64,000 bases of DNA from Pseudoflavonifractor intestinihominis (GTDB lineage Bacteria; Bacillota; Clostridia; Oscillospirales; Oscillospiraceae), in assembly GCF_040096055.1 (NCBI RefSeq), contig NZ_JBBMFK010000019.1, positions 5,577 to 69,576 on the forward strand. The letters run 5' to 3'. Within the stretch, counting starts at the first letter, position 1; each line of letters starts with the position of its first letter. Shown here one piece after another: positions 1 to 7,331 of the stretch. A program made the translations under genes and the position numbers. The notes beneath the pieces are model-generated. The model saw only the letters and a program-made list of their open reading frames with translations, ran no database searches and had not been told where the DNA came from.

Positions 1-806
1 TGGGTGAGGTTCTCGGGCAGAGGGCGGCCCGGGTCCAGGGTGACGCCCCAGTCCAGGGCCTCAATTTTCCCGCCCTCCGCCGGTCTGGCCCGGGACACAT
101 TCTTGCACCCGGAGAGCAGACAGGCCGACAGAGTCCGCGGGGCCCGGAACAGCTCGTCCACCGGCAGCACCGCCTGGGCCCTGCCCCGGTCCAGGACGCA
201 GGCCTGCTGGCAGATGCGGCGCACCTCGTCCCGGCTGTGGGTGACAAAGAGCACCGGCCCGGCAAAGCCCTCCAGCAGATCGGCCAGCTCCCCCTCCACC
301 TGCCACTTCAGATAGCTGTCCAGGGCGGAGAAGGGCTCGTCCAGCAGCAGGGCCTCCGGCTCGCTGGCCAGGATGCGGGCCAGGGCGGTCCGCTGCTGCT
401 GGCCGCCGGAGAGCTGGCGGGGGTATTTGTGCTCGTTTCCCTCCAGGCCAAAGGCTTTTATGAGCCGTTCCGCCGTCTCCTCCCGGGCCTTCCGGTCCCG
501 GACGCCCACGGTGATGTTCTGCTTTACGGTCATGTTGGGGAACAGGGCGTAGTTCTGAAAGAGGTAACCCACGCGGCGGCGCTGAGGGGAGAGGTTGATG
601 CCCTTCTCCCTGTCAAAGAGCACCCGTCCGTCCAGGATGATGCGCCCCGCGTCGGGGGTCTCGATGCCCGCGATGCACTTGAGTGTCACGCTCTTGCCGC
701 AGCCGGAGGCCCCCAGCAGGCCGGTCACGTGGCCGCTGCCCGTCTCAAAGGACACATCCAGCTGAAATTTTCCGTAGTTTTTTCGGATATCCACCACAAG
801 GGACAT
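1..806 (-). CDS. modC: Molybdate ABC transporter ATP-binding protein, 3' end cut by window
   Basis: Hydrolyses ATP to drive molybdate uptake with ModB and ModA at the cytoplasmic membrane. Translating the minus strand from the ATG at 806 gives about 268 residues before the window edge. Walker A (GASGCGKS, residues 32-39), a Q-loop (FQNYALF), the ABC signature LSGGQQQR and Walker B (LLLDEPFSALD) followed by a switch histidine in VTHSRDE are all visible. The stop of modB and this start share one base (TGATG), so translation is coupled. The family's C-terminal TOBE domain would lie mostly off the window; a separate Mop protein is encoded in the same operon. Assignment to molybdate rests on the neighbours modA and modB. 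Confidence 0.9.
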   Translation of the reverse strand, partial: MSLVVDIRKNYGKFQLDVSFETGSGHVTGLLGASGCGKSVTLKCIAGIETPDAGRIILDGRVLFDREKGINLSPQRRRVGYLFQNYALFPNMTVKQNITVGVRDRKAREETAERLIKAFGLEGNEHKYPRQLSGGQQQRTALARILASEPEALLLDEPFSALDSYLKWQVEGELADLLEGFAGPVLFVTHSRDEVRRICQQACVLDRGRAQAVLPVDELFRAPRTLSACLLSGCKNVSRARPAEGGKIEALDWGVTLDPGRPLPENLT

Positions 807-1498
807 CACGCCACCTCCCCGGAGGGGGCCGCCCGGCGGGGGCGGCGGTCCTTCTTCTCCAGCATGTTCACCGCCAGCAGCACCACGGCGGAGATGGCCA
901 GGTTGACCAGCACCCAACGCATGGCTCCGGCGTCGTCGCCGGTGCGCCAGAGCTGGTAGACGGTGGTGGAGATGGTGGCGGTCTTGCCGGGGGTGTAGCC
1001 GGCGATCATGGCGGTGGCGCCGTACTCGCCCAAGGCGCGGGCAAAGGCCAGCACCGTGCCGGCGATGATGCCCTGGCGGCACACCGGCATCCGCACCCGC
1101 CAGAAGATCCAGGTGTTGGAGCGGCCCAGGGTCTGGGCGGCGTGGGCCAGGGTGGGGTCGAACGACTCAAAGGCCCCCCGCGCGGTGCGGTACATGAGGG
1201 GGAATGCCACCACCGCCGAGGCGAACACCGCCGAGTACCACACCATGGTCAGCCGCAGGTCGAACTGGGTCAGGAACCACATGCCCAGGGGCCGTTTGGG
1301 GCCCATGATGCGCAGGAGGAAGTACCCCACCACCGTGGGGGGCAGCACCAGGGGCAGGGTGAGCACCACGTCCAGCACGCCCTTGAGCAGCCGGGGCAGC
1401 TTGGCTACGTAGTAGGCCGCGGCGAGGCCCAAGAAAAAGATGATGGCCGTGGAGATGGCCGCAATGCGCAGAGAGTTCAAGAGGGGATACCAGTCCAT
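806..1498 (-). CDS. modB: Molybdate ABC transporter permease
   Basis: Membrane channel subunit that passes molybdate (or tungstate) from ModA into the cell. The 230-residue protein has about five hydrophobic segments, the first at residues 10-35, and the binding-protein-dependent permease signature ARALGEYGATAMIAG (the EAA loop that contacts ModC). Length and sequence are normal for ModB. It lies 75 nt after modA and overlaps the modC start by one base, so the three genes form one transcription unit. Tungstate transport is an alternative that sequence alone does not exclude. Confidence 0.93.
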   Translation of the reverse strand: MDWYPLLNSLRIAAISTAIIFFLGLAAAYYVAKLPRLLKGVLDVVLTLPLVLPPTVVGYFLLRIMGPKRPLGMWFLTQFDLRLTMVWYSAVFASAVVAFPLMYRTARGAFESFDPTLAHAAQTLGRSNTWIFWRVRMPVCRQGIIAGTVLAFARALGEYGATAMIAGYTPGKTATISTTVYQLWRTGDDAGAMRWVLVNLAISAVVLLAVNMLEKKDRRPRRAAPSGEVA

Positions 1499-1573
1499 AT
1501 CGGATCACCTGCACTTTCATCGCTGCCAGGGGCCGGCGCGGTATGCGCCGGCCCTCAGCGTTTCAGCAGCCCC

Positions 1574-2404
1574 TCAGGGCAGCACCGTGAAGCCCACGCC
1601 CTCCAGCACGGAGACGGCGTTCTCATCGGTGTGCAGGTAGTCCAGGAAGGCCTGGGCGGCGTCCTTGGCCCCCTCGGTGCCGCTCTTCATCACGGCGGCG
1701 GGGTAGATGACCTGGCTGCACATGTCGGCAGCGGCCTGGTCCACGACCTTGAGCTCATAGGTGTTGGCGTCGGTGGCGTATATGATGCCGCAGTCCACGG
1801 CCCCCTCCTTCACCTGGTTGGCCACCTCGGAGACGTTGGAGGCATAGGTCACCTTGCCGTCGTTCTCCAGCTGGGCGATGTCGATGCCCAGGGTGTCCAG
1901 GATCTCCAGGGAGTAGGCGCCCACGGGCACGTCGTCGTTGCCCAGGCAGAGCAGTGACAGCTTGTCGGTGCCCAGATCGGAGAAGGTCTGGATGTCCTTG
2001 GGGTTGTCGTCGGGCACCGCCAGCACCACCTTGTTCTCCACCAGGTCGATCCGGGTGTCGCTGTACACGAAATCCAGGCCGTCGGTGTTGGTGCCGGTGG
2101 TGTCGGCGCTGTCCAGCTGGTTCATCTGCTTCTGGGCGGCGGAGATGAACAGGTCGCACACGGCGCCCTCCTCGATCTGGGTCTTGAGGGTGCCGGAGGA
2201 GTCAAAGGTGAACACCAGGTTCACGTTGGGGGCAACCGTCTTGTACTGCTGGGCGATCTCGGTGAGGGAGGCCTCCATGGACGCGGCGGCAAACACCACC
2301 ACATCCACGGTCTCCTCCCCGGTCTCTCCGCCGGTGGTGGATGTGCAGGCGGTCAGTCCCAGGGCCATCGCCAGGGCCAGGACCAGGGCAAATACCTTTT
2401 TCAT
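1574..2404 (-). CDS. modA: Molybdate-binding lipoprotein
   Basis: Extracellular solute-binding lipoprotein that captures molybdate and delivers it to ModBC. The first 19 residues form a lipoprotein signal peptide ending in the lipobox LTAC (Cys20). The mature part starts with a Thr/Gly/Glu-rich linker and then VVVFAAASM, the family's first oxyanion-binding strand; GTLKTQIEEGAVCDLFISA and the CGIIYATDA region also fit ModA. 276 residues is slightly long for the family because of the linker. A good ribosome site (AAGGAG) precedes the ATG and is embedded in the end of a candidate riboswitch, suggesting translational control. Confidence 0.93.
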   Translation of the reverse strand: MKKVFALVLALAMALGLTACTSTTGGETGEETVDVVVFAAASMEASLTEIAQQYKTVAPNVNLVFTFDSSGTLKTQIEEGAVCDLFISAAQKQMNQLDSADTTGTNTDGLDFVYSDTRIDLVENKVVLAVPDDNPKDIQTFSDLGTDKLSLLCLGNDDVPVGAYSLEILDTLGIDIAQLENDGKVTYASNVSEVANQVKEGAVDCGIIYATDANTYELKVVDQAAADMCSQVIYPAAVMKSGTEGAKDAAQAFLDYLHTDENAVSVLEGVGFTVLP

Positions 2405-2416
2405 TTCTCAAAACTC

Positions 2417-2507
2417 CTTCACAAATACGGTAGGCATACCCGTTTCCAGATATACCCCGGCCCGCCGCCATAGGACGCGCTGTCCCTTAGGCGGTACGGG
2501 CTCGAAG
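2417..2507 (-). promoter_or_regulatory. Candidate Moco (molybdenum cofactor) riboswitch before modA
   Basis: On the minus strand the leader has a stem with CCUAAG on one side and UAUGG on the other (the 11-nt GAAA-tetraloop receptor; plus-strand 2467-2492), followed by a 10-bp stem capped by a GAAA tetraloop (2432-2455). A second copy with compensating base changes lies at 6424-6519. The closing helix would pair CUUC (2504-2507) with GAAG (2417-2420), which is part of the modA Shine-Dalgarno sequence, so ligand binding could block translation. The tetraloop plus receptor and the gene context match the Moco RNA family; naming it is inference. Confidence 0.75.
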
Positions 2508-2526
2508 TGCTGAGGCAGCGGGGGAC

Positions 2527-2739
2527 TCAGTCGTCCACCGCCATCATGACCGAGGTGGCCTTGACCACGGCATAGGCCGTGCCGCCCACCTTCAGGCCCA
2601 GTTCCCGGATGGACGCCATGGAGATGGTGGAGGTCACCACATTGCCGCCGCCGATGTCCAGCCGCACAATGCCGTTGACCGCCCCCTCCTCGATGGAGAG
2701 AATGGTCCCCTTGAACTGATTTCTCGCGCTGATCTTCAC
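2527..2739 (-). CDS. mop: Molbindin (Mop/TOBE-domain molybdate-binding protein)
   Basis: A 70-residue protein consisting of a single Mop domain: it opens with MKISARNQFKGTI, then the typical GAVNGIVRLDIGGG and the closing KATSVMMAVDD. Molbindins assemble into hexamers that store or buffer molybdate in the cytosol. It stands alone rather than being fused to ModC or ModE. The gene follows mogA by 63 nt and precedes the internal riboswitch and modA. A ribosome site (GGAGGG) is placed about 8 nt before the ATG. Confidence 0.9.
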   Translation of the reverse strand: MKISARNQFKGTILSIEEGAVNGIVRLDIGGGNVVTSTISMASIRELGLKVGGTAYAVVKATSVMMAVDD

Positions 2740-2802
2740 TGTTTTTCCCTCCTTCCCGTTTGCATTTTATTCCAAACTCCCCGCAGGGAGGCGGAACCGG
2801 AT

Positions 2803-3288
2803 TTATCGGGCGCAGTTGCCCGCCGTGCCCCGTAGGATCTCCAGGCCGTGGCCCAGGGCGGGCAGGATGAACTCCAGGCACTCCCGCACCGCCTTGGGGC
2901 TGCCCGGCAGGTTGACGATGAGGGTTTTGCCCCGGATGCCCGCGGCCGCCCGGCTGAGCATGGCCCGCGGGGTGATCTGGAGGGACTGCCACCGCATGGC
3001 CTCGGCGATGCCGGGGGCGAGCCGCTCCACCACGGACAGGGTGGCCTCGGGGGTCAGGTCGGTGGGAGAAAAGCCGGTGCCGCCGGTGGTGAGCACCAGG
3101 TCGGCCAGGTCCCCGTCGCACAGCCGCTTCAGCTCCCCGGCCAGGGGCTCCACCCCGTCGGGCAGCAGGGCGGTGTGCACCACCTCATAGCCCGCCTCCT
3201 CCGCCATGGCCCGGATCACCGGGCCGCTCCTGTCCTCCCGCTGTCCGGCGTAGCCGGAGTCGCTGAGGGTGATGATGGCCGCCCGCAT
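2803..3288 (-). CDS. mogA: Molybdopterin adenylyltransferase-type protein (MogA/MoaB family)
   Basis: Predicted to adenylate molybdopterin ahead of metal insertion. The sequence contains the family signature LVLTTGGTGFSPTDLTPEAT and NLPGSPKAVRECLEFILPAL, covering the MPT-binding fold of about 160 residues. An upstream in-frame ATG at 3306 would lie inside the previous gene; the ATG at 3288 is preferred because GGAGG sits 8 nt before it and the protein then starts with the usual MRAAIITLSDSG. Only one base separates it from the stop of the MOSC gene, so they are co-translated. MoaB, which can share this fold, is the alternative name. Confidence 0.9.
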   Translation of the reverse strand: MRAAIITLSDSGYAGQREDRSGPVIRAMAEEAGYEVVHTALLPDGVEPLAGELKRLCDGDLADLVLTTGGTGFSPTDLTPEATLSVVERLAPGIAEAMRWQSLQITPRAMLSRAAAGIRGKTLIVNLPGSPKAVRECLEFILPALGHGLEILRGTAGNCAR

Positions 3289-3289
3289 A

Positions 3290-3736
3290 TTACCCCTCCT
3301 CCACAATAGTTAGCTGGTCCCCCACGGAGATGGTCCCGCCGTGGAGCACCTTGGTGAACACGCCCTCGTGGGGCATGATGCACTCCCCCATCACCTTGTA
3401 GATCTCGCAGTGGGAGTGGCACTCCTTGCCGATCTGGGTCAGCTCCAGTACCACGTCGTTGCACTGAAATTTGGTCCCGATGGGCAGGGTCTTGAAGTCA
3501 TAGCCCTCCACCACCAGGTTCTCCCCAAAGGCCCCGTGGTCCACCACGGCGCCCCGGGCCCGGAAGGCCTCCACCTGCTCGTGGGACAGCAGGGACACCT
3601 GCCGGTGCCACTTCCCCGCGTGGGCGTCCCCCTGGATGCCCCAGTCCTCCACCACCTGGGCGGTGCCCACGTTCTTCTTCTGGGTCCCCTTTTTCTCACT
3701 GATGCACACGGCAATCACCTTGCCCATGGCAAACAC
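3290..3736 (-). CDS. MOSC-domain protein
   Basis: About 148 residues, made up of a single MOSC domain: GIQGDAHAGKWHRQVSLLS near the N-terminus, FGENLVVEG in the middle, and a conserved Cys in IGKECHSHCEIY, which in characterised members contributes to handling the sulfurated molybdenum cofactor. The family carries sulfur or reductase chemistry on Moco; the exact reaction here is unknown. Translation may start at the second Met (3727, MGKVIAV). It lies between moaA and mogA with gaps of 16 and 1 nt, so a role in Moco maturation is a fair inference. Confidence 0.88.
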   Translation of the reverse strand: MFAMGKVIAVCISEKKGTQKKNVGTAQVVEDWGIQGDAHAGKWHRQVSLLSHEQVEAFRARGAVVDHGAFGENLVVEGYDFKTLPIGTKFQCNDVVLELTQIGKECHSHCEIYKVMGECIMPHEGVFTKVLHGGTISVGDQLTIVEEG

Positions 3737-3752
3737 CTCACATATTTTGTTT

Positions 3753-4748
3753 TTATCCGCCGATCTGGCTCATATTCCGGGCCTCGTCTCCCTGGGCCGC
3801 CGGCCCGGCGAAGTGGTGCCCCGCCGGCTTTTCCCCGATGGCCCTCCGGATGGCGGCCAGGATGTCGCCGTCCTCCGCGCCGGCGTCCAGCAGTGGTTTG
3901 AGTTCCACGCCCCGGTCATACTGGAGGCAGGTCTTCAGAAACCCGGAGGAGGTGAGCCGCACCCGGTTGCACCGGTCGCAGAACCGGTGGGTCATGGCGC
4001 TGATGAAGCCCACCCGGCCCCGGAAGCCCGAGAAGGTCACATACCGGCCGGGGCCGCCCCCCTGGTCCTGGGCACAGGGCTGTGCCGGTCCAAAGGCCTT
4101 TTCCAGCCGTTCCAGCACCTCCGCCTCGGTGCGGCGGGGAAGGCTTCCTCCCAGGCCGATGGGCATCAGCTCGATGAACCGGACCGACAATTCCCTGTCC
4201 CGTGCCAGGGCGGCCAGAGGGACCAATTGGCTGTCGTTCTCCCCCATGGGGACGCAGTTGAGCTTCACCTTCAGCCCGGGCACTGCCAGGGCCGCCTCCA
4301 GCCCGGCCAGAGCGGCCGGCAGCTGGTCCCGCCTAGTGATGGCGGCGAACTGCTCCCGGTCCAGGGTGTCCAGGCTCATGTTCACCCCGGTGAGCCCCGC
4401 CGCCACCAGGCCGGGGAGCTGCTCGGCCAGCAGCACGCCGTTGGTGGTGACGGCCACCTCCCGTATTCCCGGTGTGCCGCTGACGGCGGCCGCCAGCCGG
4501 TGCAGGTCCCGGCGCACCAGAGGCTCCCCGCCGGTAAGGCGCACCTTCTCCACCCCCAGCTTGGCAAAGAGCCCCACCAGCCGGGCAATCTGCTCGTAGG
4601 ACAGCAGATTGCTGTGGTCCATCCAGTCCACCCCGTCCTCCGGCATGCAGTAGCGGCAGCGCAGGTTGCACCGGTCGGTCACCGACACCCGCAGATAGCG
4701 GATGGCCCGGCCGTACCCGTCCCGCAGGCCCTCCTCCGGTTTATACAC
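3753..4748 (-). CDS. moaA: GTP 3',8-cyclase (radical SAM)
   Basis: Catalyses the first step of molybdenum cofactor synthesis, rearranging GTP with S-adenosylmethionine before MoaC makes cyclic pyranopterin phosphate. The N-terminal radical-SAM cluster motif is CNLRCRYC (Cys27, 31, 34); the second cluster motif near residue 260 is FCDRCNRVRLTSSGFLKTC, which binds GTP. 331 residues is normal. The start overlaps the end of moaC by 8 nt. The usual C-terminal GG peptide is not obvious (the protein ends MSQIGG, which may serve). Confidence 0.95.
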   Translation of the reverse strand: MYKPEEGLRDGYGRAIRYLRVSVTDRCNLRCRYCMPEDGVDWMDHSNLLSYEQIARLVGLFAKLGVEKVRLTGGEPLVRRDLHRLAAAVSGTPGIREVAVTTNGVLLAEQLPGLVAAGLTGVNMSLDTLDREQFAAITRRDQLPAALAGLEAALAVPGLKVKLNCVPMGENDSQLVPLAALARDRELSVRFIELMPIGLGGSLPRRTEAEVLERLEKAFGPAQPCAQDQGGGPGRYVTFSGFRGRVGFISAMTHRFCDRCNRVRLTSSGFLKTCLQYDRGVELKPLLDAGAEDGDILAAIRRAIGEKPAGHHFAGPAAQGDEARNMSQIGG

Positions 4749-5220
4749 AGTGGTACACCCCCGACTTGCCCCCCTCCTTGTACAGCAGGCGGACGCCGGT
4801 GATCTCCATGCCCTTGTCCATGGCCTTGCACATGTCGTACACCGTCAGCAGGGCCACCGTCACCCCGGTGAGGGCCTCCATCTCCACGCCGGTCCGGCCG
4901 GTAAGCCTGACGGTGCACTCCGCCCGGACGGCACACTGCTCCTCCAGGATCTCAAAGTCCACCGCCGCGTGACTCAGGGCCAGAGGATGGCACAGGGGGA
5001 TCAGCTCCCAGGTCCGCTTGACGGCCATAATGCCCGCCACCCGGGCTACGCCCAGCATGTCCCCCTTGGCGGCGGTGCGGCCGGTGATGGCCTCCAGCAC
5101 CGGCCGGGACACTCTAATGAGTCCCTCTGCCGTGGCGGTACGCACTGTGGGCTCCTTGCCGCCCACATCCACCATGATGGCGTTGCCCTCCCGGTCAAAG
5201 TGGTTCATGGTCGGTTCCAT
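4741..5220 (-). CDS. moaC: Cyclic pyranopterin monophosphate synthase
   Basis: Works directly after MoaA to form cyclic pyranopterin monophosphate. The 159-residue protein shows MVDVGGKEPTVRTATAEG near the N-terminus, KGDMLGVARVAGIMAVKRT, the substrate-pocket motif LIPLCHPL and the C-terminal TVYDMCKAMDKGMEI, all diagnostic of MoaC. An in-frame ATG at 5208 (MNHFDREG) is an alternative start. It is 15 nt downstream of the MoeA-like gene and overlaps moaA, fitting one operon. Confidence 0.95.
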   Translation of the reverse strand: MEPTMNHFDREGNAIMVDVGGKEPTVRTATAEGLIRVSRPVLEAITGRTAAKGDMLGVARVAGIMAVKRTWELIPLCHPLALSHAAVDFEILEEQCAVRAECTVRLTGRTGVEMEALTGVTVALLTVYDMCKAMDKGMEITGVRLLYKEGGKSGVYHCV

Positions 5221-5235
5221 TCCGTTCCCTCCTTG

Positions 5236-6261
5236 TCATACGCCCTTGCCGAAGGGGCAGACGGGGTAATGGCACTCCCCGCAGCCCAGGCACAGACCGC
5301 CGTGGCCCATGGCCTTCAGCTCCGCCCGGCTCACCCGCACTCCGGCGGCGATGCGGGGCAGCACCAGGTCGAACACTGTGGCCTTGGCGTACATGACGCA
5401 GCCGGGCAGGCCCATAATGGGCACGCCGCTGTCAAAGTACCCCAGCAGGAACATGGCCCCCGGCAGGACGGGTGCGCCGTAGGAGACAATCTCCGCCCCG
5501 GTGTCCCGGATGGCGCCGGGAGTCCGGTCGTCCGGGTCCACGCTCATGCCGCCGGTGCACAGCACCATGTCCACTCCCCTGTCCCGGAAGGCCAGGGCGG
5601 CGGCGGTGATGGCGGCCCGGTCGTCGCCGGGCAGGCAGTGCTCCGTCACCCGGATGCCGTAGGCCGCCAGCTTGTCCACGATCACGGGAGTAAAGCTGTC
5701 CTGGATCAGCCCATTGGCCACCTCGCTGCCGGTGGTGATGAGGCCGCAGGTCTTCAGCTTCCAGGGGGTCAGGCGCAGGATAGGGGTGTCCCCCGCCTTG
5801 GCCTCCACCGTCTTCAGCTTCTCCTCGGCGATGACCAGGGGAATGATGCGGGTGCCCGCCAGCTTGTCCCCCCTGCGGACCGCCGTGTTGGTGTGGCGGG
5901 TGGCGATCATGATCTCGTCCTCGCTGTTGAGGGCGTTGAGCCGCTCCACGTCCACCTGAAACAGGCCGTCGCAGTCGGCTATAAGCTCAATTTTACCCTC
6001 CTTCACCGGCGTGGGGTGCATGTGCTCATTCTGGCACAGGGCCCGCAGCCGCTCCGCCGCCTCGTTCTCGTGGAGCATGCCCGGCTCCTTCTCCCACACG
6101 TACAGGTGCTCCTTGCCCATGGAGAGCAGGACGGGGATGTCCTCCTCCCGGACCACATGGCCTTTGCGGAACCGGGCGTCCTTGGTGACGCCGGGGATGA
6201 TCTGGGTCAGATCATGGCAGAGCACGTGCCCCACCGCATTGCGGGTATCGATCAGCTTCAT
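5236..6261 (-). CDS. MoeA-like molybdopterin-binding protein with Cys-rich C-terminus
   Basis: A 341-residue molybdopterin-binding protein whose C-terminal half has the MPT-binding fold: LITTGSEV, VDMVLCTGGMSVDPDDRTPGAI and GVPIMGLPGCVMYAKATVFD. It is shorter than classical MoeA and begins with a domain like that of the anaerobic-Firmicute MoeA relatives. It ends in CLGCGECHYPVCPFGKG, four cysteines that could bind a metal or an iron-sulfur cluster. The ATG at 6261 is chosen over 6285 because AGGAGGGG lies correctly before it. It is the first gene of the operon, just after a riboswitch. A role in metal insertion into MPT is likely but not proved. Confidence 0.85.
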   Translation of the reverse strand: MKLIDTRNAVGHVLCHDLTQIIPGVTKDARFRKGHVVREEDIPVLLSMGKEHLYVWEKEPGMLHENEAAERLRALCQNEHMHPTPVKEGKIELIADCDGLFQVDVERLNALNSEDEIMIATRHTNTAVRRGDKLAGTRIIPLVIAEEKLKTVEAKAGDTPILRLTPWKLKTCGLITTGSEVANGLIQDSFTPVIVDKLAAYGIRVTEHCLPGDDRAAITAAALAFRDRGVDMVLCTGGMSVDPDDRTPGAIRDTGAEIVSYGAPVLPGAMFLLGYFDSGVPIMGLPGCVMYAKATVFDLVLPRIAAGVRVSRAELKAMGHGGLCLGCGECHYPVCPFGKGV

Positions 6262-6336
6262 GTGCAGCCCCTCCTGGCAGTTCAAGATCTAGTTTTCTGT
6301 GGTCTTCTGTCCATGGTTTCCGCCTCTTTCCGCAAC

Positions 6337-6372
6337 AAAAAACGGGAGTGCCGCCTGTCAGCAGCACTCCCG
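6337..6372 (-). terminator. Riboswitch expression-platform terminator
   Basis: On the minus strand CGGGAGTG (6365-6372) pairs with CACTCCCG (6343-6350) and is followed by six T (6337-6342). It lies between the candidate Moco aptamer (6424-6519) and the first gene start at 6261, so it can act as a conditional transcription stop. Confidence 0.8.
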
Positions 6373-6390
6373 AAAAAGGGCCAAAAGGGT

Positions 6391-6409
6391 AAAAAAGGGT
6401 ACACTACCC
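6391..6409 (-). terminator. Second small terminator-like hairpin in the leader
   Basis: Minus-strand GGGTA, loop GTG, TACCC followed by six T. The 5-bp stem is short, so it is a weak terminator or part of an alternative fold that competes with the one at 6337-6372. Confidence 0.4.
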
Positions 6410-6423
6410 CCTTGGGCGAAAGC

Positions 6424-6519
6424 TGCTCCTTTTCAAAAGGCGGAAGGCCGGGCCGTTTCCAGCCCGACCCCGGCGGTGCGCCATAGGCCAGTTGCCCTTA
6501 GGCGGTCCCGCTCGGAGCA
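6424..6519 (-). promoter_or_regulatory. Candidate Moco riboswitch at the head of the molybdenum operon
   Basis: A closing helix pairs TGCTCC (6514-6519) with GGAGCA (6424-6429). Inside are the tetraloop receptor CCUAAG/UAUGG (6481-6502) and the hairpin GGGCUG-GAAA-CGGCCC (6450-6465). The block GAGC..G.ACCGCCUAAGGG is shared with the modA leader, while the helix beyond the receptor differs but keeps pairing (GGC/GCC here, GGAC/GUCC there). Two terminator-like hairpins follow, suggesting transcriptional control. The family name is inferred from tetraloop, receptor and Moco gene context. Confidence 0.8.
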
Positions 6520-6605
6520 TGTACAATATTATGAAAATCGTACCACACGCCACGGCGGATTGCAACAGAAAAGTCCGTTTTCTTCCATTCCGCCCCCAAA
6601 AGCGC

Positions 6606-6637
6606 GGCCCGCATCCACAAAGCTGTGGATGCGGGCC
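6606..6637 (-). terminator. Terminator after the lipoprotein gene
   Basis: A 14-bp perfect inverted repeat (GGCCCGCATCCACA and its complement) with a 4-nt loop lies 10 nt after the stop at 6648. The minus-strand T run (GCTTTT) is short. Confidence 0.65.
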
Positions 6638-6647
6638 ATTCATATAC

Positions 6648-7298
6648 TTATTCCGGGTCCTCCGCGGGCAGGTGGGAGATAATCTGCCAGGTATCGCCGC
6701 TCCGTGCAAGCGTCAGCACGGCGTCCGCGCTGTACAGGACAAGGCTGTCCCCGCGCTGTACGCCGCGGGTGCAGGCAAAGCTGCCGGGGTTGAAATCGCT
6801 GGCAAGGCTGTAAAAGCACCCATAGTCCTCCAGATACCAGGCGTCTCCCGGATTTTCCATGGCCGACAAGGAAACCCCGGCGTAGCGCTGCAAGTATGCG
6901 TCCACAGTGGAAAAGGGAACCCTTTTGATAACAACAGGGGCGTCCTCCACCCGGTCGAAGGACACCGGGAAGCCTGCGGCCCGGAGGGCGTCCAGCTCGT
7001 CCTCATCGCCCGGGGAGAGCGGGCTGTCGCTGGGGATATAGGCCACGAACTTCCCCAGGTCCAGCTCCTCCGGCGTCTCATAGCAGGAGGTGAAGAAATG
7101 CGTGATGGGATTGACCGTAAAAGCGCCCTCTGGCCCTTGTCCGGCGGCAATGTCCCCCTCCTCCGCCGGTACCACCGGCTCAAACGCGGCGTTGACGGCC
7201 TCAATCTGCCCGGCGGTGAGTTCCTTTCCGCCGGAGCAACCGGTCAAAACCAGAGAAAGGCCGAGCAGGAGCGCAAATAAAATCCTCTGTCTGTACAA
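6648..7298 (-). CDS. Uncharacterised lipoprotein
   Basis: A 216-residue protein starting with a lipoprotein signal peptide (hydrophobic residues 6-19, lipobox LTGC with Cys21). The remainder is acidic, without a domain I recognise; a segment from about residue 120 (VIKRVPFSTVDAYLQRYAG) followed by WYLEDYGCFYSLASDFN and the closing strand RSGDTWQIISHLP resembles small extracytoplasmic folds in which a measured value is reported, but no function can be assigned. It is monocistronic, with its own terminator, and sits between the molybdenum operon and the broken amidase gene. Confidence 0.75.
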   Translation of the reverse strand: MYRQRILFALLLGLSLVLTGCSGGKELTAGQIEAVNAAFEPVVPAEEGDIAAGQGPEGAFTVNPITHFFTSCYETPEELDLGKFVAYIPSDSPLSPGDEDELDALRAAGFPVSFDRVEDAPVVIKRVPFSTVDAYLQRYAGVSLSAMENPGDAWYLEDYGCFYSLASDFNPGSFACTRGVQRGDSLVLYSADAVLTLARSGDTWQIISHLPAEDPE

Positions 7299-7331
7299 GG
7301 CTATCCCCTTCCGGCGGCATTTGAACGCTTA

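Noticed and set aside
4702..6486. 594-codon plus-strand frame over moaC and the MoeA-like gene
   Set aside because: Low-complexity His/Gly/Gln-rich product, no ribosome site, opposite to well-supported genes.
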